The notes below the pieces were generated by a model. The model was not told where the DNA came from and did not search any database. It saw only the letters and a program-made list of their open reading frames with translations. Below are positions 1-8,592 of a DNA stretch of 64,000 nt, in pieces. The DNA is from Actinoalloteichus_B caeruleus (GTDB lineage Bacteria; Actinomycetota; Actinomycetes; Mycobacteriales; Pseudonocardiaceae): NCBI RefSeq assembly GCF_000718005.1, contig NZ_JODV01000024.1, one strand, 5' to 3'. How positions within the stretch are numbered: position 1 is the stretch's first letter; each line of letters opens with the position of its first letter. The position numbers and the translations under genes were made by a program.

Positions 1-339
1 CTCATGCGCCCGACGATAGCGGTGGCCTCGGGGCGTCAAACTAGATCGAACGGGCGTACCGACACCTCGTTAACCCGTCAGATTTCCCTTATCCGGAATC
101 GGTAGGAGCTCGCCTGGTTCGGTGACGGCGTGACGGCTGAATGCGCGCTGTTACGGGCAGGTTACCGCCGCGGCTCCCGATTTCCCTCGGTCACGGTGGG
201 TCGGCGTTCCGCGTCCTCCCTCGGCAGGGTGGGCGGTGGTCCGGGAGTGTGGAGGGGACGGGTCACGCGGCGGCGGTGGGACCCCGCCCTCGGGTCGCTC
301 GATTGACCGGAACCGGTGCCGGCCGGTCCCGGCCGCGTC
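1..339. other. left-edge non-coding stretch
   Basis: No protein-like reading frame is seen here on either strand. It is the region downstream of the leftward paaG. A GC-rich inverted repeat of CCGG blocks lies just past the paaG stop, around 298-335, and could act as a weak terminator, but there is no T tract and the pairing is imperfect. Confidence 0.4.
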
Positions 340-1137
340 TCACTGGCCGGTGAACGTGGTCGGCTGGCGGCGGGTGAAGCTGTCGGTGGCGCGGCGGTGG
401 TCCTCGGTGGCGCCGGCTCGCGCCTGCGCCTCGGCCTCGCGGTGCAGTGTCTCGTCCAGGGTGGAACCCCAGGACGCGGCGATGGCGAGCTTCGCCTCGG
501 CGAAGGCGCGCGTCGGGCCCTGCGCTAATCGTCCGGCCAGCGCCTCCGTCGTCTCGGCGAGCTGCTCCGGGGCCACGACCTGGGCGAGCATGCCCCAGTC
601 GGCGGCCTGTTCGGCGGTGAACGGCTCTCCGAGCAGCACGAGCTGGCTGGCCCTCGCCGAGCCGATGGCCCGGGCGAGGCTGGCGCTGACCCCGGAGTCA
701 CAGGTCAGCCCGATGCCGGTGAAGGCGGTGCGGAAGCGGGCGTCGGACACGGCGATCCGCAGGTCGCAGGCGAGGGCGAAGCCCAGGCCGGCTCCGGCGC
801 AACTGCCGTTGATCGAGGCGAGCACGGGTTTGGGCATCGTCGCGAGCCCGTGGACGATCGGGTTGTAGTGCGCGGAGACGGTGTCGAACGCCTCGTCGGG
901 GCGCGTCCGCAGGGTCTCCGCGTGCTCGGCGAGGTCCTGCCCCACGCAGAACGCCGGACCGTTGCCGGTGAGCACGACGGCACGCACCGCCTCGTCGGAA
1001 CCCACCCTCCTGACCGCCGCCACCAGCTCCCGCTTCAGCTCGGTGGTCAGCGCGTTTCCCCGTTCTGGCCTGTTCAGGGTGATCGTGGCGACCGATTCCC
1101 TGATGTGGACGAGTACTTGCGTCCCACGGTCAGTCAT
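340..1137 (-). CDS. paaG: 1,2-epoxyphenylacetyl-CoA isomerase / enoyl-CoA hydratase family
   Basis: A 265-residue crotonase-fold protein, the usual length. It has the N-terminal NRPERGNAL block, the oxyanion-hole segment FCVGQDLAEH, the CAGAGLGFALACDLRIA core, and an Asp in TCDSGVSASL at the place where PaaG carries its catalytic Asp (PDCGG in E. coli). The C-terminus ends in a FTGQ-like sequence, as in PaaG. PaaG isomerises ring-1,2-epoxyphenylacetyl-CoA to the oxepin, which PaaZ then opens. The gene is divergent from paaZ with a PaaR-box-like palindrome in the 65-bp gap, which supports the paa assignment over a generic enoyl-CoA hydratase. The start is ATG at 1137; its Shine-Dalgarno sequence is weak. 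Confidence 0.85.
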   Translation of the reverse strand: MTDRGTQVLVHIRESVATITLNRPERGNALTTELKRELVAAVRRVGSDEAVRAVVLTGNGPAFCVGQDLAEHAETLRTRPDEAFDTVSAHYNPIVHGLATMPKPVLASINGSCAGAGLGFALACDLRIAVSDARFRTAFTGIGLTCDSGVSASLARAIGSARASQLVLLGEPFTAEQAADWGMLAQVVAPEQLAETTEALAGRLAQGPTRAFAEAKLAIAASWGSTLDETLHREAEAQARAGATEDHRRATDSFTRRQPTTFTGQ

Positions 1138-1150
1138 GCTGCCATACAGT

Positions 1151-1172
1151 ACTAAACGAATGGTCGGTAAGT
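1151..1172. promoter_or_regulatory. PaaR-box-like palindrome
   Basis: A 22-bp imperfect palindrome lies between the divergent paaG and paaZ. The left arm is ACTAAACG, the centre AATGGT and the right arm CGGTAAGT. The PaaR motif described in Corynebacterium, as I recall it, is ACTNACCG, a six-base centre with CG in the middle, then CGGTNAGT. This site matches at all but two defined positions. It would let a TetR-type repressor responding to phenylacetyl-CoA control both transcripts. No dedicated paaR gene is seen in the window; the TetR gene at 7929-8540 is the nearest candidate. Confidence 0.7.
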
Positions 1173-1202
1173 TAAGGGTGAAAATCGGGAGGGCGGTGTC
1201 GG

Positions 1203-3245
1203 ATGCGTCCGCTGCGCAGCCACGTCAACGGCGACTGGTTCACTCCGACGGATGAGGGAAAACCGCTGCTCGACGCCGTCACCGGTGAGCGGATCGCGAC
1301 CATCACCTCCGCCGGTGTCGACATGGGCTCGGCCCTGTCCTACGGGCGACGCGTCGGCGGTCCCGCCCTGCGGGAGCTGACCTTCCACCAGCGCGCCGCC
1401 CTGCTCAAGGCCCTCGCCGGGCACCTGAGGGAACACCGCTCCGAGCTCTACGCGCTGTCCGCCCGCACCGGCGCCACCCGGTTCGACGCCCGCTTCGACG
1501 TCGACGGCGGGATCGGCGTGCTCTTCACCTACGGCAGCAAGGGGCGGCGGGAACTGCCCAACGACACCGTCTACGTGGACGGGCCGCCGGAACGCCTCAG
1601 CCGGGACGGCGGGTTCCTGGGACAACACCTGTGCACCCCCCTGCACGGGGTGGCCGTGCAGATCAACGCCTTCAACTTCCCCGTGTGGGGGCCGCTGGAG
1701 AAACTGGCCCCCGCCTTCCTCGCCGGCGTGCCCACCCTCGTCAAACCCGCCAGCCAGACCGCCTACCTCACCGAACGCCTGGTCGAACTGGTCCTGGACT
1801 CCGGTCTGCTGCCGCCAGGGTCGCTCCAACTGGTGTGTGGCGGGGCCGGCGACCTCCTCGACCACCTCACCGAACAGGACCTGTTGGCCTTCACCGGCTC
1901 GGCGGCCACCGCCCGCCGGCTGCGGTCCCACCCGGCGGTGGTCGGGCGCGCCGTCCGGTTCAGCGCGGAGGCGGACTCGCTGAACTGCTCGGTCCTCGGA
2001 CCCGACGCCCACGAGGACACCCCCGAGTTCGCCGTCTTCGTCGACCAACTGGTCACGGAGATGACCGTCAAGGCCGGCCAGAAGTGCACCGCCATCCGCC
2101 GCGCCCTGGTGCCCGCCCACCGGATGGACCAGGTCGCCGCCGCCGTCGCGGCGCGGCTCGCCGAGGTCACCGTCGGCAACCCCGCCCACCAGGACACCCG
2201 GATGGGCGCGCTGGCCAGCCTGGAACAGCGGGAGGAGGTCCGCCGCTCCCTCAAGGCGTTGCTGGCCACCGCCACCCCCGTCTTCGGTGACCCCGAGCGG
2301 GTGGACCCGCTCGACGCCGACCCGCTGCGGGGCGCGTTCCTCTCCCCGGTCCTGCTGCGCGCCGACGACCCCGACGCCGCCCCGGTCCACGAGGTGGAGG
2401 CCTTCGGTCCGGTCAGCACCCTGCTGCCGTACCGCGACGCCGACCACGCCATCGACCTCGCCGCCCGGGGCCTGGGCAGCCTGGCCGGTTCCGTGGTCAC
2501 CGCGGACACCGACTTCGCCCGCCGGGTGGTGCTGGGCCTGGCCCCCTGGCACGGCCGGCTGCTGGTGGTCGACGGGAACACCGCCACCGAGTCCACCGGC
2601 CACGGGTCGCCGATGCCGGCCCTGGTGCACGGCGGCCCGGGCCGCGCCGGCGGCGGTGAGGAACTGGGGGGCATCCGCAGCGTGCTGCACCACATGCAGC
2701 GCACCGCCGTGCAGGGCGGCCCGGGGGTGCTCACCGCCGTGGCCAACCGCTGGATGCCCGGTGCGCCCCGCACCGTCGACGACGTCCACCCGTTCCGCCG
2801 GCACCTGGAGGACCTGCGGGTGGGCGACAGCGTCGTCGCCGGGCCCCGCACGGTCACCCTCGAGGACGTCGAGCACTTCGCCGAGTTCACCGGCGACACG
2901 TTCTACGCCCACACCGACGAGGAAGCGGCCAGCGCCAACCCGTTCTTCGAGGGGCGGGTCGCGCACGGCTACCTGGTGGTGTCGCTGGCGGCGGGCCTGT
3001 TCGTCGACCCGGCGCCCGGGCCCGTCCTGGCCAACTACGGCCTGGAGGGCCTGCGGTTCCTCACCCCCACCTACCCCGGCGACGCCCTCACCGTGACGCT
3101 CACCGCGAAGCAGATCACGCCCCGGGTGGACGCCGACCACGGCGAGGTGCGGTGGGACGCCGACGTCACCAACCAGCACGGCGAGTCGGTGGCCCGGTAC
3201 GACGTGCTCACCCTCGTGGCGAAGAAGCCGGGCGAGGCGGGCTGA
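1203..3245 (+). CDS. paaZ: oxepin-CoA hydrolase / 3-oxo-5,6-dehydrosuberyl-CoA semialdehyde dehydrogenase
   Basis: A 680-residue bifunctional protein of full PaaZ length. Residues 1-510 are an aldehyde dehydrogenase with INAFNFPVWGPLEK, general base Glu256 (FSAEADSLN) and nucleophile Cys295 (AGQKCTAIRR). Residues from about 530 to the end are a MaoC-type hot-dog hydratase with FTGDTFYAHTDEEAA and EGRVAHGYLV. It hydrolyses the oxepin-CoA ring to the aldehyde and oxidises it before beta-oxidation. The start is ATG at 1203, ten bases after a GGGAGGG sequence. It is the first gene of paaZABCDE. Confidence 0.95.
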   Translation: MRPLRSHVNGDWFTPTDEGKPLLDAVTGERIATITSAGVDMGSALSYGRRVGGPALRELTFHQRAALLKALAGHLREHRSELYALSARTGATRFDARFDVDGGIGVLFTYGSKGRRELPNDTVYVDGPPERLSRDGGFLGQHLCTPLHGVAVQINAFNFPVWGPLEKLAPAFLAGVPTLVKPASQTAYLTERLVELVLDSGLLPPGSLQLVCGGAGDLLDHLTEQDLLAFTGSAATARRLRSHPAVVGRAVRFSAEADSLNCSVLGPDAHEDTPEFAVFVDQLVTEMTVKAGQKCTAIRRALVPAHRMDQVAAAVAARLAEVTVGNPAHQDTRMGALASLEQREEVRRSLKALLATATPVFGDPERVDPLDADPLRGAFLSPVLLRADDPDAAPVHEVEAFGPVSTLLPYRDADHAIDLAARGLGSLAGSVVTADTDFARRVVLGLAPWHGRLLVVDGNTATESTGHGSPMPALVHGGPGRAGGGEELGGIRSVLHHMQRTAVQGGPGVLTAVANRWMPGAPRTVDDVHPFRRHLEDLRVGDSVVAGPRTVTLEDVEHFAEFTGDTFYAHTDEEAASANPFFEGRVAHGYLVVSLAAGLFVDPAPGPVLANYGLEGLRFLTPTYPGDALTVTLTAKQITPRVDADHGEVRWDADVTNQHGESVARYDVLTLVAKKPGEAG

Positions 3246-3270
3246 CCGCCACCCGGGAGGACCAACGGCC

Positions 3271-4317
3271 GTGCCCTCGGCCGAGGAGGTGATGACGGTG
3301 ACGGACCGGAGGACCGGGCACGGCCCGGACGGGGCGCGCCGCCCACCCGAAGCGACCCTGGCCGACGAGACCGAGGCCCAGGCCCGGTTCGAACGCCTGA
3401 TCGCCGAGGACCAACGCATCGAACCCCGGGACTGGATGCCCGAGGCCTACCGCGCCACCCTGATCAGACAGGTGGCCCAGCACGCGCACTCCGAGATCAT
3501 CGGCATGCAACCGGAGGGGGCCTGGCTGACCCGCGCCCCCTCGCTCCGGCGCAAGGCCATCCTGCTGGCCAAGGTCCAGGACGAGGCCGGGCACGGCCTG
3601 TACCTGTACTCGGCCTGCGAGACGCTGGGCGCGGACCGCGCCGACCTGACCGAGAAACTGGTGACCGGCCGGCAGAAGTACTCGTCGATCTTCAACTACC
3701 CGACGTTGTCCTTCGCCGACGTCGGAGTCATCGGCTGGCTGGTCGACGGCGCCGCGATCTGCAACCAGGTGCCGTTGTGCCGCAGCTCCTACGGCCCCTA
3801 CGCCCGCGCCATGATCCGCATCTGCAAGGAGGAGTCCTTCCACCAACGGCAGGGCTACGAGTTGCTGATGACCATGATGGGCGGTACCGAGGAGCAACGC
3901 GCCCAGGTGCGGGACGCCGTGGACCGCTGGTGGTGGCCCAGCCTGATGATGTTCGGGCCGCCCGACGCCGAGTCGCCCAACACGGCCCGCTCGATGGCCT
4001 GGCGGATCAAGCGGCACACCAACGACGAGCTGCGGCAGCGGTTCGTCGACATCACGGTGCCCCAGGCCGAGGCGCTGGGTGTCAGCCTCCCCGACCCGGA
4101 CCTGCGGTGGAACGCCGAGCGCGGGCACTACGACCACGGGCCGATCGACTGGGACGAGCTCTCCCGCGTCATCCGGGGTGACGGGCCGTGCAACGCCGAA
4201 CGGATCGCCACGCGACGGGCCGCCCACCGCGACGGCGAGTGGGTGCGGCGGGCGGCGTCCGCGCACGCGGCGAAGCGGGCGGCCCGGGACGCGGTCGGGG
4301 CGGGGGTGGCCGGGTGA
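3271..4317 (+). CDS. paaA: 1,2-phenylacetyl-CoA epoxidase, catalytic subunit A
   Basis: 348 residues. This is the diiron oxygenase subunit of the PaaABCE epoxidase. The carboxylate/His iron ligands are visible in KVQDEAGHGLYLYS and KEESFHQRQGYELL. The core EIIGMQPEGAWLTRAPSLRRK and the GPPDAESPNTA segment are typical of PaaA. The GTG start at 3271 follows GGGAGGA at a good distance; ATG codons at 3291 are out of frame. The stop overlaps the paaB start by four bases, indicating translational coupling. Confidence 0.95.
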   Translation: MPSAEEVMTVTDRRTGHGPDGARRPPEATLADETEAQARFERLIAEDQRIEPRDWMPEAYRATLIRQVAQHAHSEIIGMQPEGAWLTRAPSLRRKAILLAKVQDEAGHGLYLYSACETLGADRADLTEKLVTGRQKYSSIFNYPTLSFADVGVIGWLVDGAAICNQVPLCRSSYGPYARAMIRICKEESFHQRQGYELLMTMMGGTEEQRAQVRDAVDRWWWPSLMMFGPPDAESPNTARSMAWRIKRHTNDELRQRFVDITVPQAEALGVSLPDPDLRWNAERGHYDHGPIDWDELSRVIRGDGPCNAERIATRRAAHRDGEWVRRAASAHAAKRAARDAVGAGVAG

Positions 4318-4742
4318 CCACCACCGGAGGCGCACCCGACGCCGGGTCCGGCCCCTCGACCGGACCGGACCGGTCGGCGAGCCCGACCGGGGACGACCAC
4401 GCCCGGACCCCGGGAGTTGGCACCGCCGGCGCCGACGGTGGACGAGCCGCGCGGGATCCCCGCGCCGAATGGCCGCTCTACGAGGTGTTCCTGCGCGGTC
4501 GGCGCGGCCTGAACCACGTCCACGTCGGGTCGCTGCGCGCGGCCGAGGACACGATGGCCCTCCGCAACGCCCGCGACCTCTACACCCGCCGCAACGAGGG
4601 GGTGAGCATCTGGGTGGTCCGGTCGGACGCCATCGCCGCGTCCAGCCCGGACGAACGGGACCCGTTCTTCGCACCCAGCGCCGACAAGGTGTACCGGCAC
4701 CCCACGTTCTACGCGATCCCCGACGACGTCCCCCACCTGTGA
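4314..4742 (+). CDS. paaB: 1,2-phenylacetyl-CoA epoxidase subunit B, with N-terminal extension
   Basis: 142 residues from the GTG at 4314, which overlaps the paaA stop. The conserved PaaB domain (about 90 residues) begins at WPLYEVFLRGRRG near residue 53 and runs through HVHVGSLRAAE, ALRNARDLYTRRNEGVSIW and DKVYRHPTFY to the end. The first 50 residues are Gly/Pro/Asp/Thr-rich and look disordered. No ATG, GTG or TTG lies in frame between the overlap start and the domain, so the extension is probably translated. PaaB is a small structural subunit needed for epoxidase assembly. Confidence 0.93.
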   Translation: MTTTGGAPDAGSGPSTGPDRSASPTGDDHARTPGVGTAGADGGRAARDPRAEWPLYEVFLRGRRGLNHVHVGSLRAAEDTMALRNARDLYTRRNEGVSIWVVRSDAIAASSPDERDPFFAPSADKVYRHPTFYAIPDDVPHL

Positions 4743-4749
4743 GGTCCCG

Positions 4750-5676
4750 ATGGCCTTCGACAACGCCTACGAGGCGCTCACCGAGGACGCCGGGGAACTG
4801 GGGGACCGGTGGGCCCACGGCACCGGCTTCCAGGACGCCCTGTCCGGAGTGGACGACACGGTTCCCGCCGGTGTGGACCGGCCCGCCGCCGCCCGCCACG
4901 TCCTCGGTCTCGCCGACGACGCCCTGGTGATGGCGCACCGGCTCAGCGAGTGGTGCACCCACGCGCCGGAACTGGAGGAGGAGGTCGCGCTGGCCAACAT
5001 CGCCCTCGACCTGCTCGGGCAGGCCCGGCCGTTGCTGGCCAGGGCCGCCCAGCTCGACCCGGGACTGCGGCCGGCCGGGGTGCCCGGCCACGTACCGGAC
5101 GAGGACGCCCTGGCGTTCTTCCGGCCAGCCGAGGACTACCGCAACGTGCGCCTGGTCGAGGCCCCCCACGGGGACTTCGGGCACCTGGTGGCCCGCCTGC
5201 TGGTCTTCTCGACCTGGCGGTTGGCCCTGGTGGACCGGCTCAGCGGTTCCCGCGACCCGGTCGTGGCGGCGGTGGCGGCCAAGGCCGTACCCGAGGTCGC
5301 CTACCACCGGGACCACGCAGCGGGGTGGGCCGTGCGGCTCGGGGACGGCACCGACGAGTCCCATCGCAGGGTGGCCGAGGGGCTGGCCGAGGTGTGGCCG
5401 TTGGTCGAGGAACTGTTCGCCACCACCGACGCGGAGCGGACCGCCGTCGCCGACGGGACGGGGGTCGACCCCGCCACCACCCGGGCGGAGTTCGCGGATG
5501 TGCTCAGCCGGGTGTGCCGCCAGGCGACCCTGGACCCGCCCGGCATGGACGACCGGGGGGCAAGGGACGACCCGCCCGTCCCCCGGGGCCGGACGGGGCG
5601 GCACACGGCGGCGTTGCGGGACCTGCTGGCGGAGATGCAGAGCGTGGCCCGCGCGCACCCCGAGGGGCGGTGGTGA
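4750..5676 (+). CDS. paaC: 1,2-phenylacetyl-CoA epoxidase subunit C
   Basis: 308 residues, slightly longer than usual (about 250-280). PaaC is the non-catalytic partner that forms the structural core of the complex with PaaA. Typical segments are HRLSEWCTHAPELEEEVALA, NIALDLLGQARPLL, PHGDFGHLVARLLVFS and VPEVAYHRDHAAGW. The extra length is a C-terminal region between about 255 and 285 rich in Asp, Gly and Arg. The ATG at 4750 follows GAGGT and lies seven bases after the paaB stop. Confidence 0.93.
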   Translation: MAFDNAYEALTEDAGELGDRWAHGTGFQDALSGVDDTVPAGVDRPAAARHVLGLADDALVMAHRLSEWCTHAPELEEEVALANIALDLLGQARPLLARAAQLDPGLRPAGVPGHVPDEDALAFFRPAEDYRNVRLVEAPHGDFGHLVARLLVFSTWRLALVDRLSGSRDPVVAAVAAKAVPEVAYHRDHAAGWAVRLGDGTDESHRRVAEGLAEVWPLVEELFATTDAERTAVADGTGVDPATTRAEFADVLSRVCRQATLDPPGMDDRGARDDPPVPRGRTGRHTAALRDLLAEMQSVARAHPEGRW

Positions 5677-6185
5677 CGGTGCCCAGCCCGGAACTCGACC
5701 GGGCCCGCGCGGCCGCCGGGGCGGTCGTCGACCCGGAGCTGCCCATGCTGACCCTCGTCGACCTGGGGGTACTGCGCTCGGTCGAGATCGAGCCGCCCAC
5801 CCGGGTGGTGGTGACGGTGACCCCCACCTACTCGGGCTGTCCGGCGCTGGTCGAGATGCGCGCAGACCTGGTGGCCGCGCTACACCGGGCGGGTTTCCCC
5901 GACGTCGACATCCGCACCGCCCTCGCCCCGCCCTGGTCGAGCGACTGGATCACGCCGGAGGGCCGGGCCGCGCTCCGCGAACACGGCATCGCGCCACCGG
6001 GCCCGGCGCCCCGCCGGGGGAGGGGTCCGGTACCGCTGCGCCTGGACCCCCCGCCGGCCGCGCGCTGCCCGCGCTGCGACTCGCCCGACACCGACCAGCT
6101 GGCAGCCTTCGGCGCGACGGCGTGCCGGGCGTTGCGCCGCTGCCGGGGGTGCGGGGAGCCCTTCGAGCAGGTGAGGGAACTGTGA
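5673..6185 (+). CDS. paaD: phenylacetate degradation protein PaaD (MIP18/DUF59 family)
   Basis: 170 residues from a GTG at 5673 that overlaps the paaC stop by four bases. Residues 1-90 are a MIP18-type iron-sulfur assembly domain (VVDPELPMLTLVDLGVLR, TPTYSGCPALVEMRADL), and the C-terminus carries a rubredoxin-like metal site CPRCDS...CRGCGEPF. PaaD is thought to mature the iron-sulfur or diiron centres of the epoxidase complex. The order paaA-B-C-D-E is the classical one. Confidence 0.93.
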   Translation: MTVPSPELDRARAAAGAVVDPELPMLTLVDLGVLRSVEIEPPTRVVVTVTPTYSGCPALVEMRADLVAALHRAGFPDVDIRTALAPPWSSDWITPEGRAALREHGIAPPGPAPRRGRGPVPLRLDPPPAARCPRCDSPDTDQLAAFGATACRALRRCRGCGEPFEQVREL

Positions 6186-6240
6186 CCGCGCGGAGGGCGA
6201 CGAGCGCCGGACCGCGCCGCACCGCCCTGGGAGGACCGCG

Positions 6241-7380
6241 ATGACATCCCGTGCTCCGAACGCGACCAGCGACCCCGTCGGGGCCGGGGCCGGCGCCGCC
6301 GGGAGGGGCGGCCGGCCGCGACCCACCTTCCGCCCGCTGCGGGTTGCCTCGGTGCGGCGGCTGTGCTCCGACGCGGTGGAGATCGGTTTCGAGGTGCCGC
6401 CCGAGTACGCCGCCGAGTTCCGGTTCCGCCCGGGCCAGGCGCTCACCCTGCGGCGGCGGGAGGGCGAGCTGGACGAGCGGCGCAGCTACTCGCTGTGCGG
6501 CCCGGCTGGCAGCGCGCCGCGCATCGGCGTGCGCGAGGTGCCAGACGGCCTGGTCTCGCGGTGGCTGAACCGGGAGGTCGCCGTCGGGGACGTGGTGGAG
6601 GCGCTGCCCCCGACGGGACGGTTCGCGTTGGGCGAGGACGTCTCCGGCCACCACGTGCTCGTCGCCGCCGGGTCCGGCATCACCCCGCTGCTGTCCATCG
6701 CGGCCACCGTCCTCTCCGGCGACCCGACGTCCCGGGTGACCCTCGTCTACGGGAACCGGCACACCGGGTCGGTGATGTTCGCCGAGGACCTGGCCGACCT
6801 GAAGGACCGGTACCCGGCCAGGACGCAGCTGCTGCACGTGCTCTCCCGGGAACCCCGGGAGGCGGAGCTGACCTCGGGACGGGTCGACGGCGCGAAGGTG
6901 GAGCTGCTGTTGTCCGAGGTGGTGCCCCCGGAGACGGTGGACCACTGGTGGCTGTGCGGGCCGTGGGACATGGTCGAGGTGGTGCGCACGGCGCTGGCCG
7001 ACCACGGGGTGCCGGCGGCCCGGGTGCACCGGGAGCTGTTCCACGTCGAGGACGAGGCCCCGCCGGTGCGGCGCCACCAGGACGGCTCCGCGCCGACGGG
7101 CCCGGTCACCCGGGTCCGCCTGCTGCTCGACGGTCGGACCACCAGCCTCACGGTGCCCCGGGACGTGCCGGTCCTCGACGCGGCGCAGCCGGCCCGACCG
7201 GACCTGCCCTTCGCCTGCAGGGGAGGGGTGTGCGGTACCTGCCGGGCCAGGGTCGTCTCCGGGGAGGTGCGGATGCGCCGGAACTTCGCCCTCGAACCGT
7301 CCGAGGTGGACGCCGGGTTCGTGCTCACCTGCCAGTCCCTGCCGACGACGGAGGAGCTGGAGATCGACTACGACGGGTGA
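6241..7380 (+). CDS. paaE: 1,2-phenylacetyl-CoA epoxidase reductase
   Basis: 379 residues. A ferredoxin-NADP reductase-type module comes first, with the FAD-binding RSYSLCGPAG and the nicotinamide-binding GSGITPLLSIAA. A plant-type [2Fe-2S] domain follows, with CRGGVCGTC and a final Cys in FVLTCQS. It passes electrons from NAD(P)H to the PaaA diiron centre. The ATG at 6241 follows GGGAGGACCGCG. There is a 55-bp gap after paaD, so it is most likely in the same operon. Confidence 0.94.
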   Translation: MTSRAPNATSDPVGAGAGAAGRGGRPRPTFRPLRVASVRRLCSDAVEIGFEVPPEYAAEFRFRPGQALTLRRREGELDERRSYSLCGPAGSAPRIGVREVPDGLVSRWLNREVAVGDVVEALPPTGRFALGEDVSGHHVLVAAGSGITPLLSIAATVLSGDPTSRVTLVYGNRHTGSVMFAEDLADLKDRYPARTQLLHVLSREPREAELTSGRVDGAKVELLLSEVVPPETVDHWWLCGPWDMVEVVRTALADHGVPAARVHRELFHVEDEAPPVRRHQDGSAPTGPVTRVRLLLDGRTTSLTVPRDVPVLDAAQPARPDLPFACRGGVCGTCRARVVSGEVRMRRNFALEPSEVDAGFVLTCQSLPTTEELEIDYDG

Positions 7381-7928
7381 TCTGAGCTCGACCGGGTGTC
7401 CCCGGCCCCCAACCGCTTCCCGCCGGAGCCGAGGCCTGATCGCGGCCAGGAGTCGTGTCTCGGGAGCCGCCCCTGCCGCCTCGCCCGGGAGCCGCCCCAG
7501 GGGCCTCGCCCCGGCTGCCGACGGCGGTCCGGAGCGACGAGCGGACCGTCATCCGGTCGGGCCGCCCGCCCCGGCTCACGACACCCGGAGCCACCTCGGC
7601 ACCACGCGGCGGGTCGCGCAGTCCGCCGCGTCCCCTTCCGCCCGGCGAGGGAGTCCCCAGGAGGTCGACCATGCCGGCCGCATGCTCCGCGCGGCGGCCG
7701 GTTCGATGAGCCGACGGCCGTGGGTTGCCCGCCGCCGTGTCCCTGGGCCCGCGATTCCGCCGTGCCCACCTCGGCCGTGACCATCCCCGCGCGCCCTGCC
7801 CCTTCGGTCGTCCACCGGGACCGGTGGGCCCGCCTGGGGCGCGGTCGGGTGGGGAGGCGGGGGCGGCTCGGAGCACCTCCGCGGTGTCCGCTGGTGCGGA
7901 GCCCGTCGCCGGTGCGTCCCCCTTCCTG
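7381..7928. other. 548-bp convergent intergenic region
   Basis: It separates the 3' ends of paaE and the leftward TetR gene. Long open frames exist only because stops are rare at this G+C content, and their translations are Arg/Pro/Ser-rich with no recognisable domain. A 13-base direct repeat (CGGGAGCCGCCCC) occurs near 7459 and 7488. I see no gene here. Confidence 0.5.
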
Positions 7929-8540
7929 TCACGCGAACAGCGTGCGGTCCACCATCGAGACCAGCAGGTCAGCCGCCGCTCCGGTGTCGTAGCCGTCGTC
8001 GGCGAGTCGTTCGGCGACGATGGCGTCGACGGCGCCCCCGATGGTGATCGCCAGTGTGCGCAGGTCCAGCTCCGAGGTGACGCCGCGTGCCTGCCGCGCG
8101 GCCGCCAGCAGCGACGCGAGCGGCCGCCACCGGAGGCTGGGGTCGTAGTCCCCGTCCCCGCCGCCCTGGGTCATCGCTTCGACGATCATCCGGGTGTGCC
8201 GGGGGTGTTCCCGGAGGTGGCCGATCATCGCCCGCACGTAGGCGGCGGGGCCGCCCTCGGGGGGAACGGCCTCGACGGCCTCGGCGACGTGGCCGGTCAG
8301 CGCGGTCAGCACGTGTTCGTGAGCGGCGCTCACCACGGCGTCCTTCGACGGGAAGTGGTAGAGCACGGCGGCCTTGGTGATGCCCGCGCCCTCGGCGATC
8401 CGGGACAGCGAGGTCCCGGCATACCCCCGCTCGGCCACCAGGCCGATGGTGACCTCGATCAACTGGGTGCGGCGGGCCTGCTCGGTGAGGGTGAGCTGAC
8501 GGGGTCGGGACGTGTCCTGGTCACGGGGTGATTTGGCCAT
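7929..8540 (-). CDS. TetR-family transcriptional regulator
   Basis: 203 residues. The N-terminal helix-turn-helix reads GYAGTSLSRIAEGAGITKAA then VLYHFPSKDAVV, the standard TetR fold. The C-terminal ligand domain (about 75-203) has no family-specific signature that I recognise. It is divergent from an alpha/beta hydrolase gene, with two palindromes in the 52-bp gap, so it most likely represses itself and that hydrolase. It is also the TetR gene nearest the paa cluster and could be PaaR, though its operator differs from the paa box. Confidence 0.9.
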   Translation of the reverse strand: MAKSPRDQDTSRPRQLTLTEQARRTQLIEVTIGLVAERGYAGTSLSRIAEGAGITKAAVLYHFPSKDAVVSAAHEHVLTALTGHVAEAVEAVPPEGGPAAYVRAMIGHLREHPRHTRMIVEAMTQGGGDGDYDPSLRWRPLASLLAAARQARGVTSELDLRTLAITIGGAVDAIVAERLADDGYDTGAAADLLVSMVDRTLFA

Positions 8541-8550
8541 GCCCTCAGCT

Positions 8551-8583
8551 TACCGTACGGTAGAAGAATCTACCGATCGGTTA
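8551..8583. promoter_or_regulatory. paired TetR operators
   Basis: Two short palindromes lie between the divergent TetR and hydrolase genes. TACCGTACGGTA at 8551-8562 is a perfect 12-bp palindrome. ACCGATCGGT at 8572-8581 is a perfect 10-bp palindrome. Their start points are 20 bp apart, about two helical turns, which suits two regulator dimers on one face of the DNA. Confidence 0.7.
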
Positions 8584-8592
8584 GGAGGCCTT

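Noticed and set aside
1152..3419. 755-codon open frame on the strand opposite paaZ
   Set aside because: It is an antisense shadow of a well-supported gene, rich in Gly/Val/Arg/Gln, with no domain and no ribosome binding site. The same applies to the long frames opposite paaA-paaC, the TPR gene (38055-40862) and the GGT gene.
7929..8540. Naming the TetR gene next to the paa cluster paaR
   Set aside because: Position is suggestive, but the palindromes at its own promoter differ in length and centre from the paa box, and it is clearly paired with the hydrolase gene.
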